DNA from: Longimicrobium sp.
Lineage (GTDB): Bacteria > Gemmatimonadota > Gemmatimonadetes > Longimicrobiales > Longimicrobiaceae
Reading direction: 5' to 3'
Assembly (NCBI RefSeq): GCF_036388275.1
Contig: NZ_DASVSF010000011.1
Location: 1-64,000 of the forward strand
DNA: 64,000 bases
Made by a program: the position numbers and the translations under genes. Shown piece by piece: positions 1-9,184 of the stretch. How positions within the stretch are numbered: the stretch's first letter is position 1; the number at the start of each line of letters is the position of its first letter. Under the pieces are notes generated by a model. It did no database searches, had not been told where the DNA came from, and worked only from the letters and a program-made list of their open reading frames with translations.

Positions 1-312
1 CGGTGCGTAGACGCCACACACTCCTACGTCGACGACGGGTTTGACGCGGCCTCAAACCTACGCTCCCACGGCATTTTTGCAGACTGCGCCTTGTATTTCG
101 GCCCTGACACCCCTATCAGAGATGTGGGTAATGGGTAGCCCTGCGCAGCGGGGGCAGGGGGCCGGGGGGTGGGGGCTCTCTCGGCATGCACCGGCAATCC
201 GTCTCAAGGGAGCGAAGTTCCCTTCCCGGGGACGATCGGGCCAGGCAGGCACACCCGCCCGGATTCGATTGTACTAACGCACTAACGCACTGACGCACTC
301 ACGCACTTCCCC
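1..312. repeat. Composite intergenic repeat downstream of clpB
   Basis: No convincing gene is present in these 312 bases. Positions about 130-260 hold a G-rich stretch and a hairpin-like segment that resemble, in the same order, positions 42786-42960. Positions 273-311 are degenerate copies of an 8-bp unit (CACTNNCG) that recurs at 42974-43089 and, inside a gene, at 44617-44650. The short frames here are products of high GC and show no signal peptide or domain. Confidence 0.6.
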
Positions 313-2940
313 TCAGGCGGCGCGCGCCTCCGCCGGCCCCGCCCCAACGCTGCGGAACGAGATCCGCCCCGCCTCCGCGTCCACCACCACCGTATCCCCC
401 TCCTCGAACTCGCCCTCCAACACGTGCAGCGCCAGCGGGTTCTGCACCAGGCGCTGGATGGCGCGCTTCAGCGGGCGGGCGCCGTACGCCGGGTCGTAGC
501 CCTCCTCGGCGATCAGCTCCCGGGCCGCGTCCGTCACCTGCAGCCCCAGCTTGCGGTCCGCCAGCAGCGCCTCCAGCCGCTTCAGCTGCAGGTCGACGAT
601 GGTCTTCAGCTCCGGACGGCCCAGCGGACGGAAGACGATCGTCTCGTCTACGCGGTTCAGGAACTCCGGGCGGAAGTGGCGCCGCAGCTCCGCCATCACC
701 GCGTTCTCCACCCCCACGGCCGTCGCCCGGTCCGCCAGCTCCGCCGCGCGCTCCAGGATGAGCGGGCTTCCGAGGTTGCTGGTCATGATGATGACCGCGT
801 TGCGGAAGTTTACCATCCGACCCTGGCTGTCCGTCACACGGCCATCGTCCAGGATCTGCAGCAGGATGTTGAACACGTCCGGGTGCGCCTTTTCGATCTC
901 GTCGAACAGGACCACCGAGTACGGGCGCCGGCGCACGGCCTCGGTCAGCTGTCCGCCCTCCTCGTAGCCCACGTACCCCGGGGGGGCGCCCACCAGGCGG
1001 CTGACGGCGTGCTTCTCCATGTACTCCGACATGTCGATGCGCACCATCGCCTCCTCGTCGTCAAAGAGGAACTCAGCCAGGGCGCGGGCCGTCTCCGTCT
1101 TTCCGACGCCCGTGGGCCCCAGGAAGATGAAGCTGCCGATGGGGCGGTTGGGATCCTGCATCCCCGCGCGGCTGCGGCGCACGGCGTTGGCGACTGCTTC
1201 CGTGGCCTCCGGCTGGCCGATCACGCGCTTGTTCAGGTGCTGGTCCAGCTTGGCCAGCCGCTCGCGGTCGCTCTGCACCATGCGGCTGACGGGGATGCCC
1301 GTCCACCGTGCCACCACCTCGGCGATGTCGTCGCTGTCCACCTCTTCCTTCAGGAAGCGCGACGTCTTCTGCAGCTCGTGCAGGCGCGCGTCGTCCTGCT
1401 CGATCTCCTTCTGCAGCGAGGGGATCTGCCCGTACTGGATCTCGGCCGCGCGGTTCAGGTCGCCCGTGCGGCTGGCGCGGTCCAGCTCCACCTTCAGTTC
1501 GTCCAGCTTCTCCTTCTTCTGGCGCATCAGCTGGATGGCCGCCTTTTCGGCCTGCCACTGCGCCTTCATCCCTGACGAGCGCTCGCGCAGCTCCGCCAGC
1601 TCCTGCTCCAGCCGCTGCAGCCGGTCGCGCGACTCGGCGTCGCTCTCGCGCCCCAGCGCCTGCCGCTCGATCTCCAGCTGCATGATGCGGCGCTCCACCT
1701 CGTCGATCTCCTGCGGTAGCGAGTCGATCTCGATGCGCAGGCGGCTGGCGGCCTCGTCGATCAGGTCGATGGCCTTGTCCGGCAGGAACCGGTCGCCGAT
1801 GTAGCGGTTGGAGAGCGTCGCCGCCGCCACGATGGCCGGGTCGGTGATGCGCACGCCGTGGTGCACCTCGTACCGCTCCTTGAGGCCGCGCAGAATGGCG
1901 ATGGTGTCCTCGACGGACGGCTCGCCCACGAACACCGGCTGAAAGCGCCGCTCCAGCGCCGCGTCCTTTTCGATGTACTGGCGGTACTCGTCGAGCGTGG
2001 TCGCGCCGACGACGCGCAGCTCGCCGCGGGCCAGCGCCGGCTTCAGCATGTTGCCGGCGTCGGGCGAGCCCTCGGTCTTGCCCGCGCCCACGATGGTGTG
2101 AAGCTCGTCGATGAAGACGATGAACTTGCCCTGCGAGTCGCTCAGCTCCTTGAGCACGGCCTTCAGGCGCTCCTCGAACTCGCCGCGGAACTTGGCGCCC
2201 GCCAGCATGGCGCTGATGTCCAGCGAGATCAGCGTCTTGTCGCGCAGCCCCTCGGGCACGTCGCCGTTGATGATGCGCTGCGCCAGCCCCTCGACGATGG
2301 CCGTCTTGCCCACCCCCGGCTCGCCGATGAGCACCGGGTTGTTCTTGGTGCGGCGGCTGAGCACCTGCACCACGCGGCGGATCTCCTCGTCGCGGCCGAT
2401 CACCGGGTCCAGCTTGCCGCGGCGCGCGCGCTCGGTGAGGTCGGTGCTGAAGCGCTGCAGCGCCTGGTACTTGTCTTCCGGGCTCTGGTCCGTCACCCGG
2501 TGCGAGCCGCGCACCTGCTCCAGCGCCTGCCGCAGCGCGTCGGCCCCGGCAGACTGCGCCTTGAGCAGGTCGCGCGTGCTGAAGCCCTTGTCGGCCAGCC
2601 CCAGCAGCAGGTGCTCGGTGCTCACGTACTCGTCGCCCAGCTTGCGGGCCTCGTCCTCGGCGCGGTCCAGCGCCTCGTTCAGCTCGCGCGAGATGGTGGG
2701 CTGCGAGCCGCCGGACTGCTTCGGGAGGCGCGCCGACGCGGCGTCCACCTCGGTCCGCAGCCGGGTGACGTTCACGCCCACCTTCTGCAGGATGGGCACG
2801 ACGATGCCCTCCGCCTGCGCGATCAGCGCCGACAACAGGTGAAGGTCCTCGATGGACGGGTTGCCCGCCTTCCGGGCCTCGTTCGCGGCGGACTGAATGG
2901 CTTCTGTCGATTTGACAGTCAGCCGGTCGAAGTTGATCAT
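313..2940 (-). CDS. clpB: ATP-dependent disaggregase ClpB
   Basis: Hexameric AAA+ chaperone of the cytoplasm that threads aggregated proteins through its pore together with DnaK. The 875-residue product has the usual ClpB order: N-terminal Clp repeats (about 1-150), first AAA domain with Walker A GEPGVGKT near 205 and Walker B FIDELH, a long charged coiled-coil middle domain (about 410-530) that separates ClpB from ClpA/C, and a second AAA domain with GPTGVGKT near 605. I start it at the ATG giving MINFDRLTVKS because a good AGAGGAG ribosome site lies just upstream and this matches the family start; a longer frame adds 19 unlikely residues. Family length is about 860. No CIRCE or other heat-shock operator was recognised upstream. 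Identification is secure. Confidence 0.97.
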   Translation of the reverse strand: MINFDRLTVKSTEAIQSAANEARKAGNPSIEDLHLLSALIAQAEGIVVPILQKVGVNVTRLRTEVDAASARLPKQSGGSQPTISRELNEALDRAEDEARKLGDEYVSTEHLLLGLADKGFSTRDLLKAQSAGADALRQALEQVRGSHRVTDQSPEDKYQALQRFSTDLTERARRGKLDPVIGRDEEIRRVVQVLSRRTKNNPVLIGEPGVGKTAIVEGLAQRIINGDVPEGLRDKTLISLDISAMLAGAKFRGEFEERLKAVLKELSDSQGKFIVFIDELHTIVGAGKTEGSPDAGNMLKPALARGELRVVGATTLDEYRQYIEKDAALERRFQPVFVGEPSVEDTIAILRGLKERYEVHHGVRITDPAIVAAATLSNRYIGDRFLPDKAIDLIDEAASRLRIEIDSLPQEIDEVERRIMQLEIERQALGRESDAESRDRLQRLEQELAELRERSSGMKAQWQAEKAAIQLMRQKKEKLDELKVELDRASRTGDLNRAAEIQYGQIPSLQKEIEQDDARLHELQKTSRFLKEEVDSDDIAEVVARWTGIPVSRMVQSDRERLAKLDQHLNKRVIGQPEATEAVANAVRRSRAGMQDPNRPIGSFIFLGPTGVGKTETARALAEFLFDDEEAMVRIDMSEYMEKHAVSRLVGAPPGYVGYEEGGQLTEAVRRRPYSVVLFDEIEKAHPDVFNILLQILDDGRVTDSQGRMVNFRNAVIIMTSNLGSPLILERAAELADRATAVGVENAVMAELRRHFRPEFLNRVDETIVFRPLGRPELKTIVDLQLKRLEALLADRKLGLQVTDAARELIAEEGYDPAYGARPLKRAIQRLVQNPLALHVLEGEFEEGDTVVVDAEAGRISFRSVGAGPAEARAA

Positions 2941-3496
2941 CGCTCCTCTACATCGAAGAAATTCATGCGTCACCCATTCGCCAACAGCGGCCGCCATTCT
3001 CGTGGTTTCCAGTTGATCACCACGCGGACCCGCCGGGCGTTGCTGCCGCTGAGAAAGACAAGTTCCATACCGCCCCGCTCTGCCATCCCGTCAGGCGTAC
3101 GTCCCGCGCAAACCGACGCGCGAGGGGCCCAAGGAAGGGGCCCCGCTGGCGGCCGGTGAGGCCTCGCGGCAGCCCAGGGCCAGACTCGCCCAGCCGGTTC
3201 ACGACGCTCGCCCGCCGGACGTTCGCCGGCCGTCGGTGCGGCACAACAGACCCATGCCTGCGTGAAATGGGACACAACCCTCCGGATGCGCGTGTTGGCG
3301 CACGGGCTACCGATCCGCGCATCCACCTGTCCAGCAATAACTTGGTACACGTAGCGCCGCACGGCCCCGGTATTGCGCTTCCGCAAGGCGCCACATCTCG
3401 GGCACTCCGATCCCGGCAGGCACTCCATCGGCGCGGCCCGCCCTCCAGAATCCCCGTGGCAACCTTCATCCCGCTTCATCTTTCCTGAGAGGATCC
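2941..3496. other. Divergent intergenic region, no gene seen
   Basis: This 556-bp gap separates clpB (leftward) from the secreted protein at 3497 (rightward) and must hold both promoters. Open frames exist on both strands but none has a plausible ribosome site, signal peptide or domain. I could not pick a convincing sigma-70 or heat-shock promoter by eye. Confidence 0.5.
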
Positions 3497-4066
3497 ATGA
3501 GAATGCACATCTCCACGCGCGGCCTGGCATGCCTGGCCGCCACGCTCCTGGCGCTGGCTTCGGCGCAGCCGGCCCAAGCGCAGGCCAACACTGCCGTCGG
3601 GCGATGGCGGCTGTCGTTCTTCAACGACAACACGCCGGGCCTCGCGCCCATGGCGATCCAGGACATCTGCATCCTAGCCAACGGAACATGGTATTCGCCC
3701 AGCTTCATGGGGTGGCGGGGACGGTGGTTTCAGAAGGGAACGGTTCCCGCCGGGAACGGCGACCGCGTGCGGATGCTGGGGAACTACGCCAACGGAGTCG
3801 GAAACGACGGTGCCGAGATCGAATTCGTGACGGTGAACATGATGACGGGCGCCTGGACGGAGTGGCGCGATTTTCCCAACGCATTCTTCGTGTGGACGCG
3901 CGTGACCCTGATCCGCAGTGCGCCCACGTGCCCGCCCATGCCTCAGGCGGCTCCGCAACCCAACGCGCGCGAGGTGGTCCGCAACCCGCTCGATCCGGGT
4001 GGCGCGGTTCCGCGTGACGTCCCCGGGCGCGACGACAACGTGCAGCTGCGTACCGAGCAGCCATAA
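3497..4066 (+). CDS. Secreted protein of unknown function
   Basis: A 189-residue protein with a clear Sec signal peptide (hydrophobic core about residues 10-25, cleavage likely after AQAQA). The mature part is rich in Trp and Asn (for example NGTWYSPSFMGWRGRW), suggesting a small beta-rich domain, and the last 45 residues are proline-rich and low complexity. The start is supported by GAGAGG upstream. It is monocistronic, followed by two strong hairpins. I do not recognise the family; export to the periplasm or outside is the only inference I would make. Confidence 0.75.
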   Translation: MRMHISTRGLACLAATLLALASAQPAQAQANTAVGRWRLSFFNDNTPGLAPMAIQDICILANGTWYSPSFMGWRGRWFQKGTVPAGNGDRVRMLGNYANGVGNDGAEIEFVTVNMMTGAWTEWRDFPNAFFVWTRVTLIRSAPTCPPMPQAAPQPNAREVVRNPLDPGGAVPRDVPGRDDNVQLRTEQP

Positions 4067-4080
4067 GCTCCACAGAAGGC

Positions 4081-4163
4081 GGCCGGGGAGCACGCGCCGG
4101 GCGTGCTCCCCGGCCCCTCACCACCATCGAAGAAGCCCCGCCGGCTGTCCGGCGGGGCTTCTT
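4081..4163. terminator. Two tandem hairpins between convergent genes
   Basis: Two perfect 15-bp stems lie side by side: 4081-4095 pairs with 4101-4115, and 4130-4144 pairs with 4149-4163 across a CTGT loop. The second begins in AAGAAG and ends in CTTCTT, so either strand ends its stem with T-rich sequence, as bidirectional terminators do. They sit between the 3' ends of the rightward secreted protein and the leftward peptidase. Confidence 0.75.
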
Positions 4164-4322
4164 GCGTACCATGGCGTGCCGGACTTTTAGCGCCAGCACG
4201 CCGTGGGTGCGCCCCTGCATTGACTGCGGTTCGCACGGGCAGCGCGTCCCCGGCTCACCGGTGCGCTCCGTGCCCCCACAGCGGCCACTTCGTGAGGCCG
4301 GCTCGTCAGGACTCCGAGGAGA

Positions 4323-6851
4323 TCACGGCCCCAGCAGGATGGCGTTCACGTACAGCGGGTTCGTGGAGCGCCAGAACAGGCGGAAGAGCGGGTCGTCGGC
4401 GAACAGCACCACGCTTCCCCGCCCCATGCGCCGCGTGACGACCCAGCCGCCCTCCTCCAACCGGCGGACGTTCTCGGGACTGATGACGCCGGAGATGCGG
4501 TTCAGCCGGGCCGGGAAGTAGGCCAGGGTCTCCACGTTCTCGGCCGGCTCGAAGACCAGCGTGCCCGCGTGCAGGGCGAAGGTCTCGCCCGGGCGCCCGT
4601 CCAGCCCCGCCCCGAACGCCAGCGGGTGCGCGGGATCCAGCCGCACGGGGAGGATGGCGCCGGGCACCTCCTGCCGCCACTCGCGCCGCTGGCGCTCCTC
4701 GCGCCCCTCCAGGAAGCGCGACACGCCACCACGCGCGCTGTCCGCCTGGCCGCGCTCGCGCACCTTGACCTCTGCCATGCCGGCCGCCACCTCGGCGCCG
4801 CCGGCGACCGCGACCAGGCGGCCGCCGTTCTGGATCCAGGTCTTCAGCGCCTCGTCGGCCCCGCGCAGGGCGCGCGGCGACGCGTCGGGGAGCACCAGGA
4901 CGTCGTACTCCGACAGGTCCAGCGAGGCCAGCTCGCTGCCCAGCACGGCGTCGAACGGCATCCCCATCTCCTGCTCCAGGAAGAACCAGTGCGCGCCGAA
5001 CGAGGTGGGGGCCACGCCCTCGCCGCCGATCACCGCCACGCGCGGCAGCCTGCGGCCGATCACGTTTTCGCTGCCCAGGTCGATGCCGCTTTCCGCCAGC
5101 CCCGACGCCACCGGCACGGCCATGCCGCCCAACCCGGCCCGGGTGAGGCGCGCCTGCACCGAGTCGCCGCGCGCGGGGATGAACCACGTGCCCGCCGGCC
5201 AGCGCCGTCCCGCGTAGGTGGAAGGCTTGGTGACCACGCTCGCCCGTCCGCCGGCCGCCAGGAAGCGAACCATCGGGCCCGCGGCGGCACCGCCGGGCGC
5301 CACCAGCCAGCCGTAGCCGGCCGCGGGCACCTGCGCCGTCACGGCCTCGCCCGCGGGGGCGGGCACCGGGGCCCATCCGCCTCCCGCGCCGGCCGGGGCG
5401 CGGAAGGCCGCCACGCCGTACGCGTACGGCAGCGACCAGGCGCTCACGTCGTACGAGTACTCGGCGCGCAGCTCCGTCTCGGGCTGCAGCAGGGTGATGG
5501 CCAGGCGCCCCATCGGCTGGCGGGCGCGCACCCTGTACGTCCCCGCCGGGAACTGCGTGCGGTCGGTGAAGCCCGGGAACGGGTCGGCGCCCGTGGAGAA
5601 GCCCGCCGTGGCGCGCTCCACCTCGATCCCTTGGCGGCGCAGGTGGCTCACCATCGACTCCACGCGCGTGGGATCGTCGCCCGGCACCAGCAGGAAGTCG
5701 CGCTCGCCGCGCCCGGCGCCGCGCTGGCCCTCGGCGTAGTCCAGCAGCAGCCGGCTCTTGCCCGTCGCGGCCGTGCGCAGCGTAGCCTGGCCGCTGGTGC
5801 GGTGGTGCTGGGCGCGGTCGTGAAGCGTCAGCGTGTCGCCGGACTCCTGCTGGATGGCCAGCCCCGCCGCGCCGTGCCCCGCCTGCTCGTACGTCATCCC
5901 CACGGCGCCGGTCAGGCTGGGCCACGAGTCGCCGTAGCCGGGGTAGAACAGGTCGAACGCCTCGCCCGTGTAGTAGGCCCACCCCTGCGCATCGAACGCC
6001 CGCGCGTTCCCCTGCCCGAAGCGGCGCCCCCACTCCAGGATGTGATCCGGGTAGATGGGGTTGATGGGTGCCGCCGCGGGAAAGAAGAAGTACGACGAGT
6101 TGTAGTACATCTCGTGGAAGTCTACGTGCACCTGCGGATTGTACTGGAACCACGTGGCCAGCCGCGCCTTGGTTTCCGGCTGCGTGGCCCACGACCAGTC
6201 GCGGTTCAGGTCGAACAGGTAGTGGTTGAAGCGCCCCCCGGGCCACGGCTCGCGGTGCTCGCGCGCCTGCGGGTTCACGTTGGGCCGCGCGCCCGAGACC
6301 GACTGGAACCACTGCACGTAGCGGTCGCGGCCGTCCGGGTTGGCGACGGGATCGATGATGACGACCACGGAATCGAGCACGCCGCGCACCTCGGGCGCGC
6401 CGCGGGCCAGGTCCCACGCCGTGTACAGGGCCGCCTCGCTGGACGACGTCTCGTTGCCGTGCACGCCGTAGCTGAAGTAGACCACTGCGGGATTGGTCGC
6501 GGCGATCTGGGCGGCGCGCGGGGCCGGCGTCTCGGGCCGGGAGAGCTCGGCGTTGGCGGCCAGGATGCGCGGCAGCGCCTGCAGGTTCTGCGGCGACGCG
6601 ATCACCAGCTGGAACAGCTCGCGGCCTTCCGGTGTCCTGCCGTAGGGCCGGTAGTCGACCAGGTCCGAGGCCTGGGCCAGCGCCTGCGAGTAGCGCTGCA
6701 CCCCGGCGTAGGGCGTGAACCGCTCGCCCAGCTGATGGCCCAGCACCTCGGCGGGCGACGGGGGCGCCTGCTGGGCGGCGAGCGCCTGCGCGGCCACCAG
6801 TGCCGCGAACACGGCGGGCAGCGCCCGCGTGCGTGTGGATGAACGTGCCAT
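4323..6851 (-). CDS. M14 family zinc carboxypeptidase
   Basis: Predicted exported metallopeptidase of 842 residues. A signal peptide (Arg/Thr-rich start, then an Ala/Val core ending ALAAQ) precedes the M14 catalytic domain at about 30-330. Zinc ligands are visible as HGNE near residue 130 (H-x-x-E) and the His of VDFHEMYY near 243; TYEQAG near 317 would supply the catalytic Glu. The remaining 500 residues include a segment around VLVLPDASP that looks like a glutamine-amidotransferase-fold accessory domain, typical of large M14 proteins from Gemmatimonadota and Bacteroidota. I chose the ATG beginning MARSSTRTR because it places the signal peptide at the N-terminus; an ATG 15 bases upstream is also possible. 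Substrate unknown. Confidence 0.88.
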   Translation of the reverse strand: MARSSTRTRALPAVFAALVAAQALAAQQAPPSPAEVLGHQLGERFTPYAGVQRYSQALAQASDLVDYRPYGRTPEGRELFQLVIASPQNLQALPRILAANAELSRPETPAPRAAQIAATNPAVVYFSYGVHGNETSSSEAALYTAWDLARGAPEVRGVLDSVVVIIDPVANPDGRDRYVQWFQSVSGARPNVNPQAREHREPWPGGRFNHYLFDLNRDWSWATQPETKARLATWFQYNPQVHVDFHEMYYNSSYFFFPAAAPINPIYPDHILEWGRRFGQGNARAFDAQGWAYYTGEAFDLFYPGYGDSWPSLTGAVGMTYEQAGHGAAGLAIQQESGDTLTLHDRAQHHRTSGQATLRTAATGKSRLLLDYAEGQRGAGRGERDFLLVPGDDPTRVESMVSHLRRQGIEVERATAGFSTGADPFPGFTDRTQFPAGTYRVRARQPMGRLAITLLQPETELRAEYSYDVSAWSLPYAYGVAAFRAPAGAGGGWAPVPAPAGEAVTAQVPAAGYGWLVAPGGAAAGPMVRFLAAGGRASVVTKPSTYAGRRWPAGTWFIPARGDSVQARLTRAGLGGMAVPVASGLAESGIDLGSENVIGRRLPRVAVIGGEGVAPTSFGAHWFFLEQEMGMPFDAVLGSELASLDLSEYDVLVLPDASPRALRGADEALKTWIQNGGRLVAVAGGAEVAAGMAEVKVRERGQADSARGGVSRFLEGREERQRREWRQEVPGAILPVRLDPAHPLAFGAGLDGRPGETFALHAGTLVFEPAENVETLAYFPARLNRISGVISPENVRRLEEGGWVVTRRMGRGSVVLFADDPLFRLFWRSTNPLYVNAILLGP

Positions 6852-7059
6852 TCGTTCGCCTGGCATGTGGTTCCGGTTGAGAATACGTGCGTTCGGTCCG
6901 AAGCTACCGGCCATGCAAGGGCCGCGCAACGCGTACGGGTTGACACGCCCGTGCGGCGCCGGTAGCCTCAGCCGCCCGGTGCCTGACGGATCGGCTTCGA
7001 CTGGAATCGACACGAAGTGCGGCGTATTATCCGCAAAATCCGTAAGAGGTTACGCATTG

Positions 7060-7656
7060 ATGGTGAAAGTGGATCGTCACGTCTGGACTCCCGTTTTCCT
7101 GGCGTTCTCGCTCGCCGCCTGCGGTGGCGACGAGAAGCCGGCTGGAGTGATGGCGCGCGAGAAGTTCGTGGCGGCCAACGTGGCCGTGCGCACCCTTCCC
7201 GCGAACGCCACGGACGCGGACCGCGCCGCCGCGCTCAAGAAGCAGCGCGTCACCGAAAAGCAGATGAAGGCGTGGGTGAACGCCCACGCGCGCGACGCGG
7301 AGACGCTGTCCATCACCTGGGAGGAGATCGCCAAGAAGGTGGACAGCCTGACGACGCAGCGACCCGGTTTAGCGGACTCGGCCGGCGCCGGGCCCCCGCC
7401 GTCGTTGGGCGGGCCTCCGACGATCCCGCCACAGTCCGCCCCGCCTGGGGTACGCCCGCGCAAGGACAGCCTGGTCGACATCGTCCCCGGCGCACGGCGT
7501 CCTGGGTTCCCCCGGCCCGGCGGCTCGCCCCTGCGCCGCCCGCCGAGCGAACAGGACCGTCCCATCCCGCCGCCCTCGAACCTTCCGCAGGACCCGAGGG
7601 TCGCGCCCGTGCAGGCGCCCATTGCCCCCGCGCGCCCGGCGAAGCCGCCCCGATGA
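7060..7656 (+). CDS. Proline-rich lipoprotein, unknown
   Basis: A 198-residue predicted lipoprotein: a short hydrophobic stretch ends in the lipobox LAAC followed by GGDE, so the Cys would be lipidated. Residues about 30-110 are charged and helical; the C-terminal half is Pro/Arg/Gly-rich and probably disordered. AGAGG lies 11 bases before the ATG; an in-frame TTG three bases upstream has better spacing. Its stop overlaps the next start by four bases (ATGA), so it is the first gene of a translationally coupled cluster of four. No family recognised. Confidence 0.7.
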   Translation: MVKVDRHVWTPVFLAFSLAACGGDEKPAGVMAREKFVAANVAVRTLPANATDADRAAALKKQRVTEKQMKAWVNAHARDAETLSITWEEIAKKVDSLTTQRPGLADSAGAGPPPSLGGPPTIPPQSAPPGVRPRKDSLVDIVPGARRPGFPRPGGSPLRRPPSEQDRPIPPPSNLPQDPRVAPVQAPIAPARPAKPPR

Positions 7657-7877
7657 GCGACACCAGCCCGGAAGCCGCCGCCATCCAGGACGAGATCATC
7701 CGGCGGATGACCGGGGAGCAGCGGCTCCTGCTGGCGATCGAGATGAGTGAGTTTGCGCGCGAGCTCGCTGCAGCCCGCCTGCGCCAGGAGCACCCGGAGT
7801 GGACCGACTGGGAGATCAAGCGCGAGCTCCTGCGCTACGCCTTCGAGGGCCAGCCGCTGCCGCCGATCCTGCGGTGA
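7653..7877 (+). CDS. Small protein paired with a nucleotidyltransferase
   Basis: A 74-residue, highly charged, all-helical protein with no signal peptide. The C-terminal half contains the pattern ARLRQEHPEWTDWEIKREL, which I recognise as typical of small proteins encoded just before DUF6036/AbiEii-like nucleotidyltransferases. It overlaps the preceding lipoprotein by ATGA and the following nucleotidyltransferase by GTGA. The layout resembles a toxin-antitoxin pair with this protein as the partner, but nothing in the sequence proves that role. Confidence 0.7.
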   Translation: MSDTSPEAAAIQDEIIRRMTGEQRLLLAIEMSEFARELAAARLRQEHPEWTDWEIKRELLRYAFEGQPLPPILR

Positions 7878-8458
7878 CCACGCGAGATCTGTTCAGCCGT
7901 GTCCTCCGCGCGCTGGACCAGGCCGGAATCCCGCGCATGCTCACCGGGTCATTCGCGAGTTCCTTCCATGGCGCGCCTCGGGCCACGCAGGACATCGATC
8001 TCGTGATCTCCCCCACGCCCGACCAGGTACGCGCGTTCGTCCTTCAACTTCCCAGGACCGAGTACTACGTCGACGAGAACGCTGCGCTCGAGGCGGTCCG
8101 CAGCGAAGGGCAGTTCAACGTCATCGACTTGGCCACGGGCTGGAAGATCGATCTGATCGTTCGCAAGTCGCGGGCATTCAGCCTTGAGGAATTTGAGCGC
8201 CGTGCAGCGGGTGAGATCGAAGGCGTTCGCATCGATATCACGAGTGTCGAGGACCTGATCGTCGCGAAGCTCGAGTGGGCCAGGATGGGGGGGTCGGAAC
8301 GGCAGGTTGAAGACGCTGCGATGTTGCTGCGCAGGCGAAAAGCGGCGATCGACGTAGGTTATATCGAACGGTGGGTACGGGTGCTTGGAGTCGACGAGCA
8401 GTGGAAGGCGGCTCGGGCCAGGGCTAAAGCGCTCGCGCCACGCCAGGGAACACCATGA
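7874..8458 (+). CDS. Nucleotidyltransferase-fold protein (DUF6036/AbiEii-like)
   Basis: A 194-residue protein with a minimal nucleotidyltransferase core. The motif GSFASSFHGAPRATQDIDLV near residues 18-37 combines the G-S helix with the D-x-D metal pair, and KIDLIV near 94 offers the third acidic residue. The C-terminal part (VEDLIVAKLEWAR) is the helical segment common in AbiEii-type and DUF6036 proteins. The GTG start is fixed by the four-base overlap with the upstream small gene, which also gives the best alignment of the fold. Members of this superfamily act as toxins by adding nucleotides to tRNA or protein; the activity here is inferred from fold only. Confidence 0.8.
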   Translation: MTTRDLFSRVLRALDQAGIPRMLTGSFASSFHGAPRATQDIDLVISPTPDQVRAFVLQLPRTEYYVDENAALEAVRSEGQFNVIDLATGWKIDLIVRKSRAFSLEEFERRAAGEIEGVRIDITSVEDLIVAKLEWARMGGSERQVEDAAMLLRRRKAAIDVGYIERWVRVLGVDEQWKAARARAKALAPRQGTP

Positions 8459-9081
8459 ACCGCACCACGCGGCTGAAGCTGGGCTACATAGCCGTGTTCC
8501 TGACCGTTGCCGCGCTCGTGGTCACGCTCCTGGTGTGGGTAGCCGGCCCGCTCGGCTTCTTTTTCGCCGCGCTGCTCACAATCCTCCCGGGCCGGCTGCA
8601 GGGCGTGTTCTACCGCGACTTCTTCCGTGGCCGCCGGCTTCTCGCAGCGGGCAAGCCCGAAGAGGCGATCCCGGAGTTCGAGCGGTTCCTGGAGACGATC
8701 CGCGACCGTCCGGGGCTCAAGAAGCTGGTGTGGCTGCAATGGGCGGTGTACTCGCCGGATGTGGAGGTGATGACCCTCAACAACCTGGGCACCGCACAGT
8801 ACCACCTGGGTGAGTTGGATGTGGCGGAGGGCTACCTGCGTGAGGCGCTGCGGCTGGATCCCGTCTACCCGATTGCCTACTACAACCTCGCGCTGATCGC
8901 CGCCGAGCGCGACGACGACGCCAAAGCCGAGCGACTGCTGGGCGAAGCGCACCGGCTGGGCTACACGCGTGGAAGCCTCGATCAGGTTCTCGGACGCGCG
9001 GGCAATGCGCTCGCTCGGCTGGAAGGCCGCGGCCCGCCGCAAGCCACCGCCCCGACGAGTTCGCCGCCGACGCCGGAATGA
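8455..9081 (+). CDS. Membrane-anchored TPR protein
   Basis: A 208-residue protein with two N-terminal transmembrane segments (about 9-31 and 33-47), followed by tetratricopeptide-like helices: an E-F-rich repeat at 65-90, then NNLGTAQYHLGELDVAEGYL near 108-127 and YNLALIAAERDDDAKAERLL. The last 30 residues are low complexity. It starts in an ATGA overlap with the nucleotidyltransferase gene, so it is part of the same coupled cluster. TPR domains bind proteins; no partner can be named. Confidence 0.78.
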   Translation: MNRTTRLKLGYIAVFLTVAALVVTLLVWVAGPLGFFFAALLTILPGRLQGVFYRDFFRGRRLLAAGKPEEAIPEFERFLETIRDRPGLKKLVWLQWAVYSPDVEVMTLNNLGTAQYHLGELDVAEGYLREALRLDPVYPIAYYNLALIAAERDDDAKAERLLGEAHRLGYTRGSLDQVLGRAGNALARLEGRGPPQATAPTSSPPTPE

Positions 9082-9184
9082 GCGGCACCAGCCCAAAGCC
9101 GCTGCCATCCGCGGCGGAGCAACTTCGCGCGCGACCTCGCGGCGCGGGAGTGGGTTCGCCCCGTCTTGCCGTCCTCGCCCAAGC

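Noticed and set aside
2970..3530. A minus-strand frame of 186 codons between clpB and the secreted protein
   Set aside because: It overlaps the start of the secreted-protein gene, shows no ribosome site and has shadow-type composition.
4569..6842. A 757-codon plus-strand frame opposite the M14 peptidase
   Set aside because: Typical GC-rich shadow: His/Arg/Gln-rich, no domain, and opposite a gene with intact zinc-binding motifs.
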